A program made the translations under genes and the position numbers. A stretch of 64,000 bases of DNA. Origin: Crossiella sp. CA-258035. GTDB taxonomy: Bacteria; Actinomycetota; Actinomycetes; Mycobacteriales; Pseudonocardiaceae. Location: positions 3,132,001 to 3,196,000 of the forward strand of contig NZ_CP116413.1 of the NCBI RefSeq assembly GCF_030064675.1, in the 5' to 3' direction. Shown piece by piece: positions 10,694 to 18,145 of this stretch (its first letter is position 1; the number at the start of each line of letters is the position of its first letter). Under the pieces are notes generated by a model that saw only the letters and a list, made by a program, of their open reading frames with translations, ran no database searches and was not told the origin of the DNA.

Positions 10694-10722
10694 ACTGTAG
10701 CGCGTCATCGATATGATGACAA
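10694..10722 (-). promoter_or_regulatory. hsp20 promoter
   Basis: Read on the minus strand: -35 TTGTCA (10717-10722), exactly 17 bp spacer, -10 TACAGT (10694-10699), giving a start near 10687 and a leader of about 39 bases with AGGAGG. The upstream palindrome (10704-10720) fills the spacer and part of the -35 box. Confidence 0.8.
10704..10720. promoter_or_regulatory. Operator 1 (hsp20 side)
   Basis: Perfect inverted repeat GTCATC-N5-GATGAC. It overlaps the hsp20 -35 element and spacer, the position of a repressor site. The same arrangement recurs 26 bp away as operator 2. Confidence 0.75.
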
Positions 10723-10729
10723 GTGTTGT

Positions 10730-10746
10730 GTCGTCGGTAAGATGAC
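10730..10746. promoter_or_regulatory. Operator 2 (regulator side), covering the -10 of the regulator gene
   Basis: GTCGTC-N5-GATGAC, one mismatch from operator 1 with the same 5-base spacer. It contains TAAGAT (10738-10743), a -10 box placed for a transcript starting at the regulator's ATG (10750). This suggests a leaderless, autoregulated gene. Confidence 0.7.
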
Positions 10747-10749
10747 GTC

Positions 10750-11349
10750 ATGAACGACAACCCGGAGACCGCGCTGGCCGAGATCCGCCAGGTGCTGCTG
10801 GCCGCGCGAGCGGGCCAGGCCGAGGTGCCGCGGCTGCTCGGCGCGCTCACCGCCCTGCGTGAGCTGCGCGAGGAGCTGGGCGCCTGGGAGCCCGAGCTGA
10901 TCAACGCCGCCCGTGGGCACGGCGCCAGCTGGGCCGCGCTCGCGCCCGCGCTGGGCGTGGCCAGCAGACAGGCCGCCGAACGCCGCTTCCTCCGGCTGCG
11001 GCCCTCGGCCACCGGGGGACTCACCGCGGAGGGCCGGGTGGACGCCGAACGCGGCAAGCGCGCCGGCGACCGCGCGGTGGCCGCCTGGGCCCGGCGCAAC
11101 GCGGCGGTGCTGCGCCAGCTGGCCGGGCAGGTCAGCGCGCTGGGCGAGCTGGACGGGGCCGGGCGGGCCCAGCTGGACCAGGTCGGCCGCGCGCTCGGCG
11201 AGGACGACACCGCCAAGCTGCTGCCCAGCCTGATCGAGGCCTACCCGTACCTGACCGGCGGGCACCGGGTGCTGGCCGAGCGGGTGCTGGCCATCTCCGA
11301 CCACGTGGACCAGGTGCGCCGGGACGCCACCGAGGCCAGGGGGCGCTGA
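10750..11349 (+). CDS. Hsp18/Hsp20 transcriptional regulator (probable autorepressor)
   Basis: 199 residues, Ala/Leu/Arg-rich and helical. The segment GASWAALAPALGVASRQAAERR (written here only by its ends: residues about 57-78) is a helix-turn-helix-like motif found in proteins annotated as Hsp18 regulators in Pseudonocardiales. The gene is divergent from hsp20, 101 bp apart, and the interval holds two matching operators, one over each promoter. I infer repression of hsp20 and of itself; a link to heat is expected from the target, not shown by sequence. Confidence 0.78.
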   Translation: MNDNPETALAEIRQVLLAARAGQAEVPRLLGALTALRELREELGAWEPELINAARGHGASWAALAPALGVASRQAAERRFLRLRPSATGGLTAEGRVDAERGKRAGDRAVAAWARRNAAVLRQLAGQVSALGELDGAGRAQLDQVGRALGEDDTAKLLPSLIEAYPYLTGGHRVLAERVLAISDHVDQVRRDATEARGR

Positions 11350-11473
11350 CCGCCGCCTATACGCTTCGTGGCCGGGTGACGCCCGTCTCTGTCTGTCATG
11401 TCACCCGGAATGCACCAAGATCACCCTGTGGCGTCTTCTCCTGTGTACAGCGCGTTCTGTAAAGGAGATCGTC

Positions 11474-11986
11474 ATGAACAACATTCTCCGCCGTGGCCTC
11501 GCCGCAGGGGCCGCGCTCGCCGTCACCGCCGCCGTGGGTCTGCTGGGTGCGGGCGTGGCGCTGGCCAACCCCACCGACCAGCCCTGCCGGGCGGGACAGC
11601 TGGACACCACCCTGGTGGCCGGCTCGCCCGGCGCCGGCCAGCGGTACGCCTCGCTGCAGTTCACCGCCAAGCCCGGCAACTCGTGCAAGCTGACCGGCCC
11701 GCTGCCGGTGACCCTCAACGGCGCGCCCAGCGTCACCGTGGTCCCGGACACCGGCGCCGCCACGCCGGTCTACCTCACCTCGGGCAAGCCGGCGCACGTG
11801 CTGCTGCACTGGACCGGCATCGGCGCGCCCGAGCAGCAGCAGACCCCGGCCAGCGTCACCGTCGGCTTCCCGGCCGAGCGGCCCGGCTCGACCACGCTGC
11901 CCTGGAAGCAGGGGCCGGTGGACGCCTTCGCTGAGGCGCACACCCTGCGCGTCGGCCCCGTGCAGGCCGGTCCGGCCGAGGGCTGA
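11474..11986 (+). CDS. Secreted DUF4232-family protein
   Basis: 170 residues with a clear Sec signal peptide (NILRRG, long hydrophobic core, cleavage near ALA-NP, residue ~32). Two Cys (CRAG and NSCKL) are spaced as in DUF4232, where they form a disulfide in an immunoglobulin-like fold. The family is common in actinomycete exported proteins of unknown role. AAAGGAGA lies just upstream of the ATG. A 9-bp inverted repeat (arms 11372-11380 and 11400-11408) precedes the gene and could be an operator or the end signal of the upstream gene. Confidence 0.85.
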   Translation: MNNILRRGLAAGAALAVTAAVGLLGAGVALANPTDQPCRAGQLDTTLVAGSPGAGQRYASLQFTAKPGNSCKLTGPLPVTLNGAPSVTVVPDTGAATPVYLTSGKPAHVLLHWTGIGAPEQQQTPASVTVGFPAERPGSTTLPWKQGPVDAFAEAHTLRVGPVQAGPAEG

Positions 11987-11994
11987 GCGGTCCC

Positions 11995-12023
11995 GCCTGA
12001 CCGAGACCCTGCCTCGGTCAGGC
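11995..12023 (+). terminator. Hairpin terminator after the DUF4232 gene
   Basis: Perfect 11-bp stem (11995-12005 with 12013-12023) and a 7-base loop, starting 9 bases after the stop codon. There is no T-run, as is common in high-GC actinomycetes. Confidence 0.75.
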
Positions 12024-12136
12024 CGGTCGCGGCGGCGGCCTCCTGGCGGGTGAACCTCGGCGGCGCCCGGAATAGTCAAGATCCGTTCCGGTGTTGCCCC
12101 GATGACCGACGCTGTCGAGGTGAAGGGATCAGTGGC

Positions 12137-12577
12137 ATGCCGCTGACCGGCGAGTACGAGCCCAGCCCTACCGAATGGGTGCGCAAGCAGGTCGAGGAGT
12201 ACGAGAGCTCGGGTGGCACCAAGGGCACCACCATGATGGACCTGCCGGTGATCATCCTGACCACCAAGGGCGCCAAGTCCGGCAAGCTCCGCAAGACGCC
12301 GCTGATGCGGGTCGAGCACGAAGGGGCCTACGCCGCGGTGGCCTCGCTCGGCGGCGCGCCCCAGCACCCGGTCTGGTACTTCAACGTCAAGTCCGAGCCG
12401 CTGGTGGAGCTCCAGGACGGTCCGGTGCGCAAGGACTACACCGCGCGCGAGGTCACCGGCGAGGAGAAGGCGCTCTGGTGGGAGCGCGCGGTGGCCGCCT
12501 ACGCGCCGTACGCGGAGTACCAGGAGAAGACCGACCGGGAGATCCCGGTGTTCGTGCTGGAACCGGTCCAGGACTGA
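12137..12577 (+). CDS. F420-dependent nitroreductase-family (Ddn-like) oxidoreductase
   Basis: 146 residues from the ATG at 12137 (GAAGGGA about 9 bases upstream); an in-frame reading from 12050 adds an atypical Cys/Arg-rich stretch. The split beta-barrel family signature is clear: [20 protein letters not shown] followed by SLGG...HPVWYFN. Members bind deazaflavin F420 and reduce quinones or other small molecules. Substrate unknown. It is followed within 44 bp by a TetR gene. Confidence 0.9.
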   Translation: MPLTGEYEPSPTEWVRKQVEEYESSGGTKGTTMMDLPVIILTTKGAKSGKLRKTPLMRVEHEGAYAAVASLGGAPQHPVWYFNVKSEPLVELQDGPVRKDYTAREVTGEEKALWWERAVAAYAPYAEYQEKTDREIPVFVLEPVQD

Positions 12578-12584
12578 GTTTACT

Positions 12585-12598
12585 GGACCAAGCGTTCT
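12585..12598. promoter_or_regulatory. Candidate TetR operator upstream of the TetR gene
   Basis: On the minus strand AGAAC-GCTT-GGTCC, an imperfect palindrome. A related 14-mer, GGAAC-GCTC-ATTCT, lies at 13240-13253 before the next gene. Both share GAACGCT and the 5-4-5 layout. Confidence 0.5.
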
Positions 12599-12620
12599 GG
12601 AATCTGCTACGGTTCTGACC

Positions 12621-13199
12621 ATGGGCAGGACCAAGGAGTTCGACCCGGACGTGGCGCTGCGGGCCGCGATGGAACTGTTCTGGCGGCAGGGCTACGAGGC
12701 CACCTCCATGCAGGACCTCGTGGACCACATCGGCGTCAACCGGGCCAGCATCTACGCCACCTTCGGTGGTAAGCACGAGCTGTACCTGCGCGCGCTGGAC
12801 CGCTACGCCGAGGACACCGACGCGATCATCCTCAGTGGACTGTCCAAGGCCGGTCCGGTGCTGCCCGAGGTGCGCGGCGTGGTGCGGCGCTACGTCCAGG
12901 ACTCCTTGCAGGACCAGGAAAGACGCGGCTGCCTGGTCACCAACACGGCGGTGGAGCTGCTGCCCGGCGACCCAGCGGCCGGGCGCCGCGTCGAGCTCAG
13001 CCTGGACGGCCTGGAGCGCGTGCTCACCGGCGCGCTGATCCGCGCGCAGGACCAGGGCGAGTTGTCAGCGGACCGGGACCCGAGGGCGCTGGCCCGGTTC
13101 CTGGTCACCTTCCTGCAAGGCATCCGCGTGATCGCCAAGACGCCCGACCCGCGCCGCCTGGCCGACGCCGCCACGCAGGCCCTCTCACTGCTCGACTGA
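12621..13199 (+). CDS. TetR/AcrR-family transcriptional regulator
   Basis: 192 residues. The N-terminal HTH (about residues 10-57) has the family pattern ALRAAMELFWRQGYEATSMQ and NRASIYATFGGKHELY. The C-terminal ligand domain resembles the YxaF/LmrA or NemR-like group. A TACGGT -10 element (12608-12613) ends 7 bases before the ATG, so the transcript is probably leaderless. Likely targets are itself and the hydrolase that follows, since a similar operator precedes each. Confidence 0.93.
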   Translation: MGRTKEFDPDVALRAAMELFWRQGYEATSMQDLVDHIGVNRASIYATFGGKHELYLRALDRYAEDTDAIILSGLSKAGPVLPEVRGVVRRYVQDSLQDQERRGCLVTNTAVELLPGDPAAGRRVELSLDGLERVLTGALIRAQDQGELSADRDPRALARFLVTFLQGIRVIAKTPDPRRLADAATQALSLLD

Positions 13200-13222
13200 C
13201 CGGCCCCGATTCGGGCCGGTCA
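13197..13222 (+). terminator. Hairpin terminator that includes the TetR stop codon
   Basis: Perfect 10-bp stem (13197-13206 with 13213-13222), 6-base loop. The first three bases of the left arm are the TGA stop of the TetR gene. No T-run. Confidence 0.75.
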
Positions 13223-13239
13223 CGTGCTGCCCGTATATT

Positions 13240-13253
13240 GGAACGCTCATTCT
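13240..13253. promoter_or_regulatory. Candidate TetR operator upstream of the hydrolase
   Basis: GGAACGCTCATTCT, sharing GAACGCT and half-site layout with the site at 12585-12598. It lies 17 bases before the hydrolase start. Confidence 0.5.
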
Positions 13254-13270
13254 GAAAAATGGAGACTCCT

Positions 13271-14164
13271 GTGACTGACCAGTTCACCGACACCGCCCTT
13301 GCCGCCTCGCTGCCGGGGGAGTTCCGCAGCGCGCACGCCGAGGTCAACGGCACCCGCCTGCACTACGTGCACGGCGGCCAGGGCAGCCCGCTGGTGCTGC
13401 TGCCCGGCTGGCCGCAGACCTGGTGGCAGTTCCGCAAGGTCATGCCCGCGCTGGCGCAGCGGCACCGGGTGATCGCGGTCGACCTGCGCGGCATGGGCGG
13501 CTCGGCCATCGCCGAGGACGGCTACGACAAGAAGACGATGGCCCGCGACATCCACGAGCTGATCCGCCACCTCGGCTTCGAGCAGGCGGCCGTGGCCGGG
13601 CACGACATCGGCGCGATGGTCGCGCACAGCGTCGCCGCCAACCATCCGGAGACCGTCAGCCGGATCGCGCTCATCGACGTGCCGCATCCGGACGAGAGCC
13701 TCAACGAGATCCCGATGCTGCCCCCGCACCCCGACCGCGTGCACCCCTGGTGGTTCGCCTTCAACCACCTGCACGGCCTGCCCGAGCAGCTCCTGCGCGA
13801 CCGCTCCCGGCACGTCATCGACTGGCTCTACCAGGCCATGCTGCTGGACCAGGACAAGATCGACGACCACGCCCGCACCGTCTACGCCCGCGCCTACGAC
13901 CGGCCGGGACGCGTCGCCGCGGGCAACGGCTGGTACCAGAGCTGGCGGCAGGACATCGCGGACAACCACGGCTACCCGAAGCTGACCACCCCGGTGCTCG
14001 GCATCGGTGGCGCACAGGGGTATCACTACGCCACTGTGCGCGCGCTGCCGGCGCAGGCTGTCGAGTACGAGCTGGTGGAGATCCCGGAGTGCGGGCACTA
14101 CGTGCCGGAGGAGCAGCCGGAGCGGCTGGTCGCCGAACTGCTCCGGTTCTTCGCGGGCCAGTGA
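13271..14164 (+). CDS. Alpha/beta hydrolase of the epoxide hydrolase/haloacid dehalogenase type
   Basis: 297 residues from the GTG at 13271, chosen because GGAG (13261-13264) is 6 bases upstream; an ATG at 13259 lies before that site. The oxyanion motif is LPGWPQTWW, the nucleophile is Asp112 (GHDIGAM) rather than Ser, and His276 lies in ECGHYVPEEQP. An Asp nucleophile marks epoxide hydrolases and fluoroacetate/haloalkane dehalogenases. The substrate is unknown. The gene probably answers to the preceding TetR regulator. Confidence 0.88.
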   Translation: MTDQFTDTALAASLPGEFRSAHAEVNGTRLHYVHGGQGSPLVLLPGWPQTWWQFRKVMPALAQRHRVIAVDLRGMGGSAIAEDGYDKKTMARDIHELIRHLGFEQAAVAGHDIGAMVAHSVAANHPETVSRIALIDVPHPDESLNEIPMLPPHPDRVHPWWFAFNHLHGLPEQLLRDRSRHVIDWLYQAMLLDQDKIDDHARTVYARAYDRPGRVAAGNGWYQSWRQDIADNHGYPKLTTPVLGIGGAQGYHYATVRALPAQAVEYELVEIPECGHYVPEEQPERLVAELLRFFAGQ

Positions 14165-14176
14165 TCGGCGGCGGGT

Positions 14177-14514
14177 GTCAGCGTTGAGGTGCTGGTCGAG
14201 GTCACGGACGAGGTGCGGGAGGCGTTCGACCGCCTGCTGCCGCAGTTGTCCACCTCGGCCACACCGCTCGACCACGCGGCGCTGGTCCGCCCGGCCTGCG
14301 AGCGCGCATCGAGGACGTCGTGGTCGACGAGGCCGCGCGCGGTCAGCGGGTCGGCGCGGCGCTGACCGAGGAGGCACTGCGCATCGCGCGCGAGGCAGGC
14401 GCCCGGAGCGTGGACCTGACCTCCCGCCCGTTCCGCGGCGCGGCCAACCGGCTCTACGAACGGCTGGGCTTCCGGCCGCGCGAGTCCCGGGTGTACCGGT
14501 TCCCGCTCGGCTGA
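14177..14514 (+). pseudogene. Broken GNAT acetyltransferase gene (internal deletion and frameshift)
   Basis: The N-terminal part reads in one frame (VEVLVEVTDEVREAFDRLLP...LDHAALVRP, from about 14177) and the C-terminal part in another (RIEDVVVDEAARGQRVGAAL...NRLYERLGFRP, to the stop at 14514). Joined, they match the start and end of one GNAT family, but about 40-50 residues of the central sheet are missing, and the frame changes near 14300. The acetyl-CoA loop (RGQRVG) survives. An ORF from 14320 codes only the last 64 residues. No clear start codon for the first part. Confidence 0.72.
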
Positions 14515-14522
14515 GTCGCGGC

Positions 14523-14747
14523 TCAGGTCGCCGGGTGCACCTCGAGGCAGTTGTCGCTGCCGAGCACCACCCGGCGGCCGGGGTAGGCGCGCGCGGCGAT
14601 CTGCACGTCGCGTTCGTCGAAGAGGCCCTGGAAGATCAGCACTCCGTCGTACAGCTCCGCTTTCTCCACGGCGGTCGGCCAGCGGTGCTGGTAGACGTCG
14701 ACGTCGATGGGCTCCGACGGCGGCGGCAGGTCCGGACCACGATGCAT
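14523..14747 (-). CDS. Conserved hypothetical protein, 74 residues
   Basis: Small soluble protein with no signal peptide; acidic N-terminal PPPSEPIDVDVYQ stretch and an aromatic/hydrophobic core (LYDGVLIFQGLFDERDV...RRVVLG). A GATACT -10-like element ends 6 bases before the ATG on the minus strand, fitting a leaderless transcript. I do not recognise the family. It converges on the broken GNAT gene. Confidence 0.65.
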   Translation of the reverse strand: MHRGPDLPPPSEPIDVDVYQHRWPTAVEKAELYDGVLIFQGLFDERDVQIAARAYPGRRVVLGSDNCLEVHPAT

Positions 14748-14839
14748 TCACCCAGTATCAACCGTCTGTCCACCCCCGGCCAGAGGGAAAGAGGAGCGCT
14801 GTGGGCGGGTCAGCCGGGCTGCGCCAGACGGTCGACGGA

Positions 14840-14900
14840 TTGACAGCGGAGTGGCCCAACGGTTTGCATTGTGGTCCGCCGCCATGTTGAGAGCGCTCTC
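14840..14900 (+). promoter_or_regulatory. Promoter and LacI/CebR-type operator of the GH16 gene
   Basis: A consensus -35 TTGACA (14840-14845) is followed 18 bp later by a weak -10 (TTGCAT, 14864-14869). Just downstream, 14889-14900 is the perfect palindrome GAGAGCGCTCTC, close to the GAGCGCTC core bound by CebR-type LacI repressors of beta-glucan and cellobiose genes. Sitting past the start point, it could block elongation. Confidence 0.65.
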
Positions 14901-14943
14901 TCGGAGTCTTCGGGAGCGTGCCCTGACCTCAACTGGAGGCTGC

Positions 14944-15807
14944 ATGTCAACGAGGACGAGCCGACGGCTGCGTGTCACCGTCGCGCTGGCCACCCTCCTC
15001 GCCGCGGTCGGTGTCTCCGCGCCCGCGGCGCCCGCCACCGCCGGGCCCGCCGCCTGGGCGCAGGTGTGGAGCGATGAGTTCAACGGTCCCAACGGCGGCG
15101 GTGTGGACCGCAGCAAGTGGAACTTCGACATCGGCAACGCCCAGGCCAACGGCTGGGGCAACAACGAATTGCAGTACTACACCGACCGGACCTCCAACGC
15201 GGCCACCGACGGCGCGGGCAACCTGGTGATCACCGCGCGCCGGGAGACCCACGGCCAGTGCTGGAACGGCCGGGCCTGTGACTACACCTCGGCCCGGCTG
15301 CTCACCAAGGGCAAGTTCGAGCGGGCCTACGGGCGGTTCGAGGCCAGGATGAAGCTGCCCTACGGCCAGGGCATCTGGCCCGCGTTCTGGATGCTGGGCA
15401 ACAACTTCCCCGGCACCCGGTGGCCGGACTGCGGCGAGATCGACATCATGGAGAACATCGGCCGCGAGCCCAGCACCGTGCACGGCACCATCCACGGGCC
15501 CGGCTACTCCGGCGCCCAGGGCATCGGTGCGAGCAAGGCCTCGCCGGATGGGCGGCCGTACTCGCAGAACTTCCACACCTTCGCCATCGAGTGGTCGCCG
15601 ACCGACATCAAGTGGTTCGTCGACGGCCAGCTGTTCCAGCGCCGCACCCCCGCGGACCTCGGCGGGCGCCGGTGGGTGTTCGACCACCCGTTCTTCATGA
15701 TCCTCAACCTCGCGGTGGGCGGGAACTGGCCGGGCAACCCCGACGGCAGCACCGTCTTCCCGCAGCGGCTGACCGTGGACTACGTCCGCGTGTTCGAGTG
15801 GCGCTGA
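14944..15807 (+). CDS. Secreted glycoside hydrolase family 16 beta-glucanase
   Basis: 287 residues. Signal peptide of about 36 residues (RTSRRLR, hydrophobic core, APATAGPA). The single GH16 jelly-roll domain has the catalytic motif GEIDIMENIG with Glu165 nucleophile, Asp167 and Glu170 acid/base. The WPAFWMLG and FHTFAIEW stretches are typical of laminarinase-type (endo-1,3-beta-glucanase) members. No carbohydrate-binding module. GGAGG lies 4 bases before the ATG. A LacI-type operator upstream suggests induction by glucan fragments. Confidence 0.94.
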   Translation: MSTRTSRRLRVTVALATLLAAVGVSAPAAPATAGPAAWAQVWSDEFNGPNGGGVDRSKWNFDIGNAQANGWGNNELQYYTDRTSNAATDGAGNLVITARRETHGQCWNGRACDYTSARLLTKGKFERAYGRFEARMKLPYGQGIWPAFWMLGNNFPGTRWPDCGEIDIMENIGREPSTVHGTIHGPGYSGAQGIGASKASPDGRPYSQNFHTFAIEWSPTDIKWFVDGQLFQRRTPADLGGRRWVFDHPFFMILNLAVGGNWPGNPDGSTVFPQRLTVDYVRVFEWR

Positions 15808-15831
15808 TCCGACTGGCACTGACCGGCTGAG

Positions 15832-15876
15832 CGCCTGTGCGGTCCCGTCCCTGACCGGGGTGGGACCGCACAGGCG
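15832..15876 (+). terminator. Hairpin terminator after the GH16 gene
   Basis: Perfect 15-bp stem (15832-15846 with 15862-15876), 15-base loop, 24 bases after the stop. Confidence 0.8.
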
Positions 15877-15900
15877 GTGTCCGGGGGATAACCTCGCGTC

Positions 15901-16290
15901 ATGAGCGAGGGGTCCTCCTCACCCTGGCGTCGATGGCGTCCGCCGCGCGACCTCTGGCTGGTGCTGCTGGCCGCCTGCCTGGTCGGCGGGCTGTACCTGC
16001 TCCAGCCCGCCCTGCTCGAGGTGCCGCCGGCGGACGCGCCGCGGCTGGCCAGCGCGCGGGTCGACGACTGCGTGGGCACCTCGGACAAGGACTACGACGG
16101 CAACGCGCACTCGCACTTCCGGCCGGTGCCCTGCTGGTACCGCTCGGCGCGGTTCCGGGTCGCCGGGATCGGCGTGCCCGGCCAGCGCGCCGAGGACTTC
16201 TGCCGGAGCTTCCCCGGCTGGGACGCCGGCAGCTGGGTGCTCGCGCCGCGCGAGGGCACCCAGGAGGTCTTCTGCCTGGCGCGGGCCTGA
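15901..16290 (+). CDS. Membrane-anchored hypothetical protein, 129 residues
   Basis: An Arg-rich cytoplasmic start (WRRWRPPRD) leads into one membrane helix (about residues 18-36) and an extracytoplasmic domain with four Cys (DDCVG, PVPCWY, DFCRSF, EVFCLA) that could form two disulfides. The layout resembles LppU/septum-formation-like small exported domains of actinomycetes, but the family is not certain. TAACCT (15889-15894) ends 6 bases before the ATG: leaderless promoter. Confidence 0.72.
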   Translation: MSEGSSSPWRRWRPPRDLWLVLLAACLVGGLYLLQPALLEVPPADAPRLASARVDDCVGTSDKDYDGNAHSHFRPVPCWYRSARFRVAGIGVPGQRAEDFCRSFPGWDAGSWVLAPREGTQEVFCLARA

Positions 16291-16332
16291 CCGGGTCGCG
16301 GCGACCCGCTGGGGGCCGCCGCGACAGCGGGG

Positions 16333-17451
16333 TCAGTGGCCGAGCTTGGGGTGGCCGTTGGCCTGGCCGAAGCCGTTCGGGCCGGTGATCTCCATCGGGG
16401 TCGGTCCCGCGACCTGCCAGGGGCCGGGCTTGCCCGCCTTGGGCTTCTGCTCGCGTTCGGCCAGTTCCTGGTGCAGCTGGCGGAGCAGGCCGCGTTCCCG
16501 GTCGGTCAGCTTGGCCTCGGCCGAGCTGGTGACCTGTTCCGACGGCGGGGGCAGCTCGGCCAGCGCGGGGGAGGACAGTGCGGGCGAGGACAGCGCGGGG
16601 GAGGACAGCGGGGCGTCCAGGTCCGGGTCGGCCGGGATGGGGTCCATGGCGTGCACCGTGGTGGCGGCCACCGGGTCCTCGTCCGGCCGGGAACGCGGCG
16701 GCAGCGGGGACAGCTCGGTGTCGGCCATCGCGGGCGGGTCCGGGGTGACCACCACCTGGGTGACCTCGGGGGAGGGGGCCGGCGGCGGTGGCGGCGGAGG
16801 TTCCGACCGGGCGCGCCTGGCGACCGGGCGCTCCCGGACCGACTCGGCCTCGTAGCCGGGCACCTCGATCCGGCGCGCGGTGGCCAGGGCCTTCTCGTGG
16901 TACTCGGGCAGTTCCTCGCCGGTGCGGAAGACCTCGATCGAGGCCCGCACGCCCGCCTGCTGCATGGCCCGGTTCAGCTGGTAGACCACGGCCGAGGGGA
17001 AGCCCTCCTGGCCGATCTCCATCAGCAGCACCTGGTGCGGCACCGCGCCCGCGGCCGCGCCGGCCGGGGTGGTGCGCCAGGTGCCCCAGACCGAGCGCAG
17101 CGCGGGCAGTCGGCGCAGCACGCCGCTGAGCACCCGCTCCAGGCCGGGGATCGGGTCGTTGCTGCTGTTGAAGCGGTGGCCGTCGCCGAGGCGGACCTCG
17201 GAGACCACCACCTGGTCGGCCAGCGCCGGGTCGATGCGCACCTCGCCGAGCATGTGCCGCAGCCGGTACTGCTCGGCCGGGGTGATGGAGATCCGCCCGG
17301 CGAGCAGGCAGCCGAGCATCAGCTCGGTGGCGCGCTCGTACTCCAGCAGCGCGGCGTGCTCGCGGGCGGCCAGCACCGCGTCGTCGTCGATCCGGCCCGC
17401 CAGCTCCAGCAACAGCTGGTGGATCCGGTCGGCCAGGGTCATGCCGTCCAT
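16333..17451 (-). CDS. Hypothetical protein with N-terminal domain shared with the upstream gene and a Pro-rich tail
   Basis: 372 residues from the ATG at 17451 (GGGAGG 6 bases upstream; ATG at 17442 also possible). The first ~190 residues follow the same plan as the upstream gene product: an N-terminal LLLELAGRIDDD helix, an effector-like middle and an ELPEYHEKAL motif. Then come a run of seven Pro, a Pro/Ser-rich linker with the tandem repeat LSSPA (three copies, coded near 16565-16611), and a charged C-terminal helix. No signal peptide or membrane helix. The 13-base overlap with the upstream gene implies coupled expression. Function unknown. Confidence 0.7.
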   Translation of the reverse strand: MDGMTLADRIHQLLLELAGRIDDDAVLAAREHAALLEYERATELMLGCLLAGRISITPAEQYRLRHMLGEVRIDPALADQVVVSEVRLGDGHRFNSSNDPIPGLERVLSGVLRRLPALRSVWGTWRTTPAGAAAGAVPHQVLLMEIGQEGFPSAVVYQLNRAMQQAGVRASIEVFRTGEELPEYHEKALATARRIEVPGYEAESVRERPVARRARSEPPPPPPPAPSPEVTQVVVTPDPPAMADTELSPLPPRSRPDEDPVAATTVHAMDPIPADPDLDAPLSSPALSSPALSSPALAELPPPSEQVTSSAEAKLTDRERGLLRQLHQELAEREQKPKAGKPGPWQVAGPTPMEITGPNGFGQANGHPKLGH

Positions 17452-18059
17452 GCCACGCCTCCCTCGACCCCGACACACACCAGCTCAGCGGCCTCCCAGG
17501 CCGCGTGGTGGTAGTCGGGAAGCTCCATGCCCGATGGCAGCACCTCGACGCACGGTTCGTGTTCGCCGAGTGCGCGCAGCACCCGCTGCACCTCGCCGGT
17601 CAGCCCCGCCAGCTCGGTGGCGGCGGTGACCAGGATGATCCGCTTGCTCGGCTCGCCGGGACGCTGACCGCGCCGCCAGGTGCAGCGCACCTCGCGCACC
17701 CCGGTCCGGCTGCGCAGCGAGGCGGCCAGCACCACCGACACCGCGTCGCTGCCGGTGGGGGACTCGGGGTGGTCCAGGCTGAACTTGTGCGCGCTGCGCC
17801 CCACCTCGTCCACGACCGTGATCGCGGCCAGTGCCGCGCGGTCCGCGCCGAAGGGGGTCAGCGAGTCCGACAGCAGCCGGTGTTCGCGTTCGGTCAGGGC
17901 GATCCGGTGTTGCAGCAGGCTGGCCGGCAGCGACCTGGCCAGCACCACCTGCGCTCCGCTGGCGAGCCAGTCCCGGAATCGCCACAGCTGGGCATCGGGC
18001 AACCGGCCGGCCAGCCGGAGGAGCAGCTCGTGACAGTCGAGCTCGGCAACCTCATGCAT
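17439..18059 (-). CDS. Hypothetical protein, shorter paralogue of the downstream gene
   Basis: 206 residues. N-terminal helical segment ELLLRLAGRLPDAQLWRFRD, a middle with RFxxxHPES-like polar loop (HKFSLDHPESPTG), a conserved strand (SKRIILVTA, matching HQVLLMEI in the partner) and a C-terminal ELPDYHHAAW motif matching ELPEYHEKAL. The pair looks like a tandem duplication in which the second copy gained a Pro-rich tail. A TAGGCT -10 element on the minus strand (18067-18072) lies 7 bases before the ATG. I do not recognise the family. Confidence 0.7.
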   Translation of the reverse strand: MHEVAELDCHELLLRLAGRLPDAQLWRFRDWLASGAQVVLARSLPASLLQHRIALTEREHRLLSDSLTPFGADRAALAAITVVDEVGRSAHKFSLDHPESPTGSDAVSVVLAASLRSRTGVREVRCTWRRGQRPGEPSKRIILVTAATELAGLTGEVQRVLRALGEHEPCVEVLPSGMELPDYHHAAWEAAELVCVGVEGGVAWTA

Positions 18060-18145
18060 GGCCCGCAGCCTAGACCGAAGGGGGCAAGCTTTCAGTCCTT
18101 CGGGGGGTTAAGTTGGGGAAAGACCCGACGGATTACGGGTATGTG

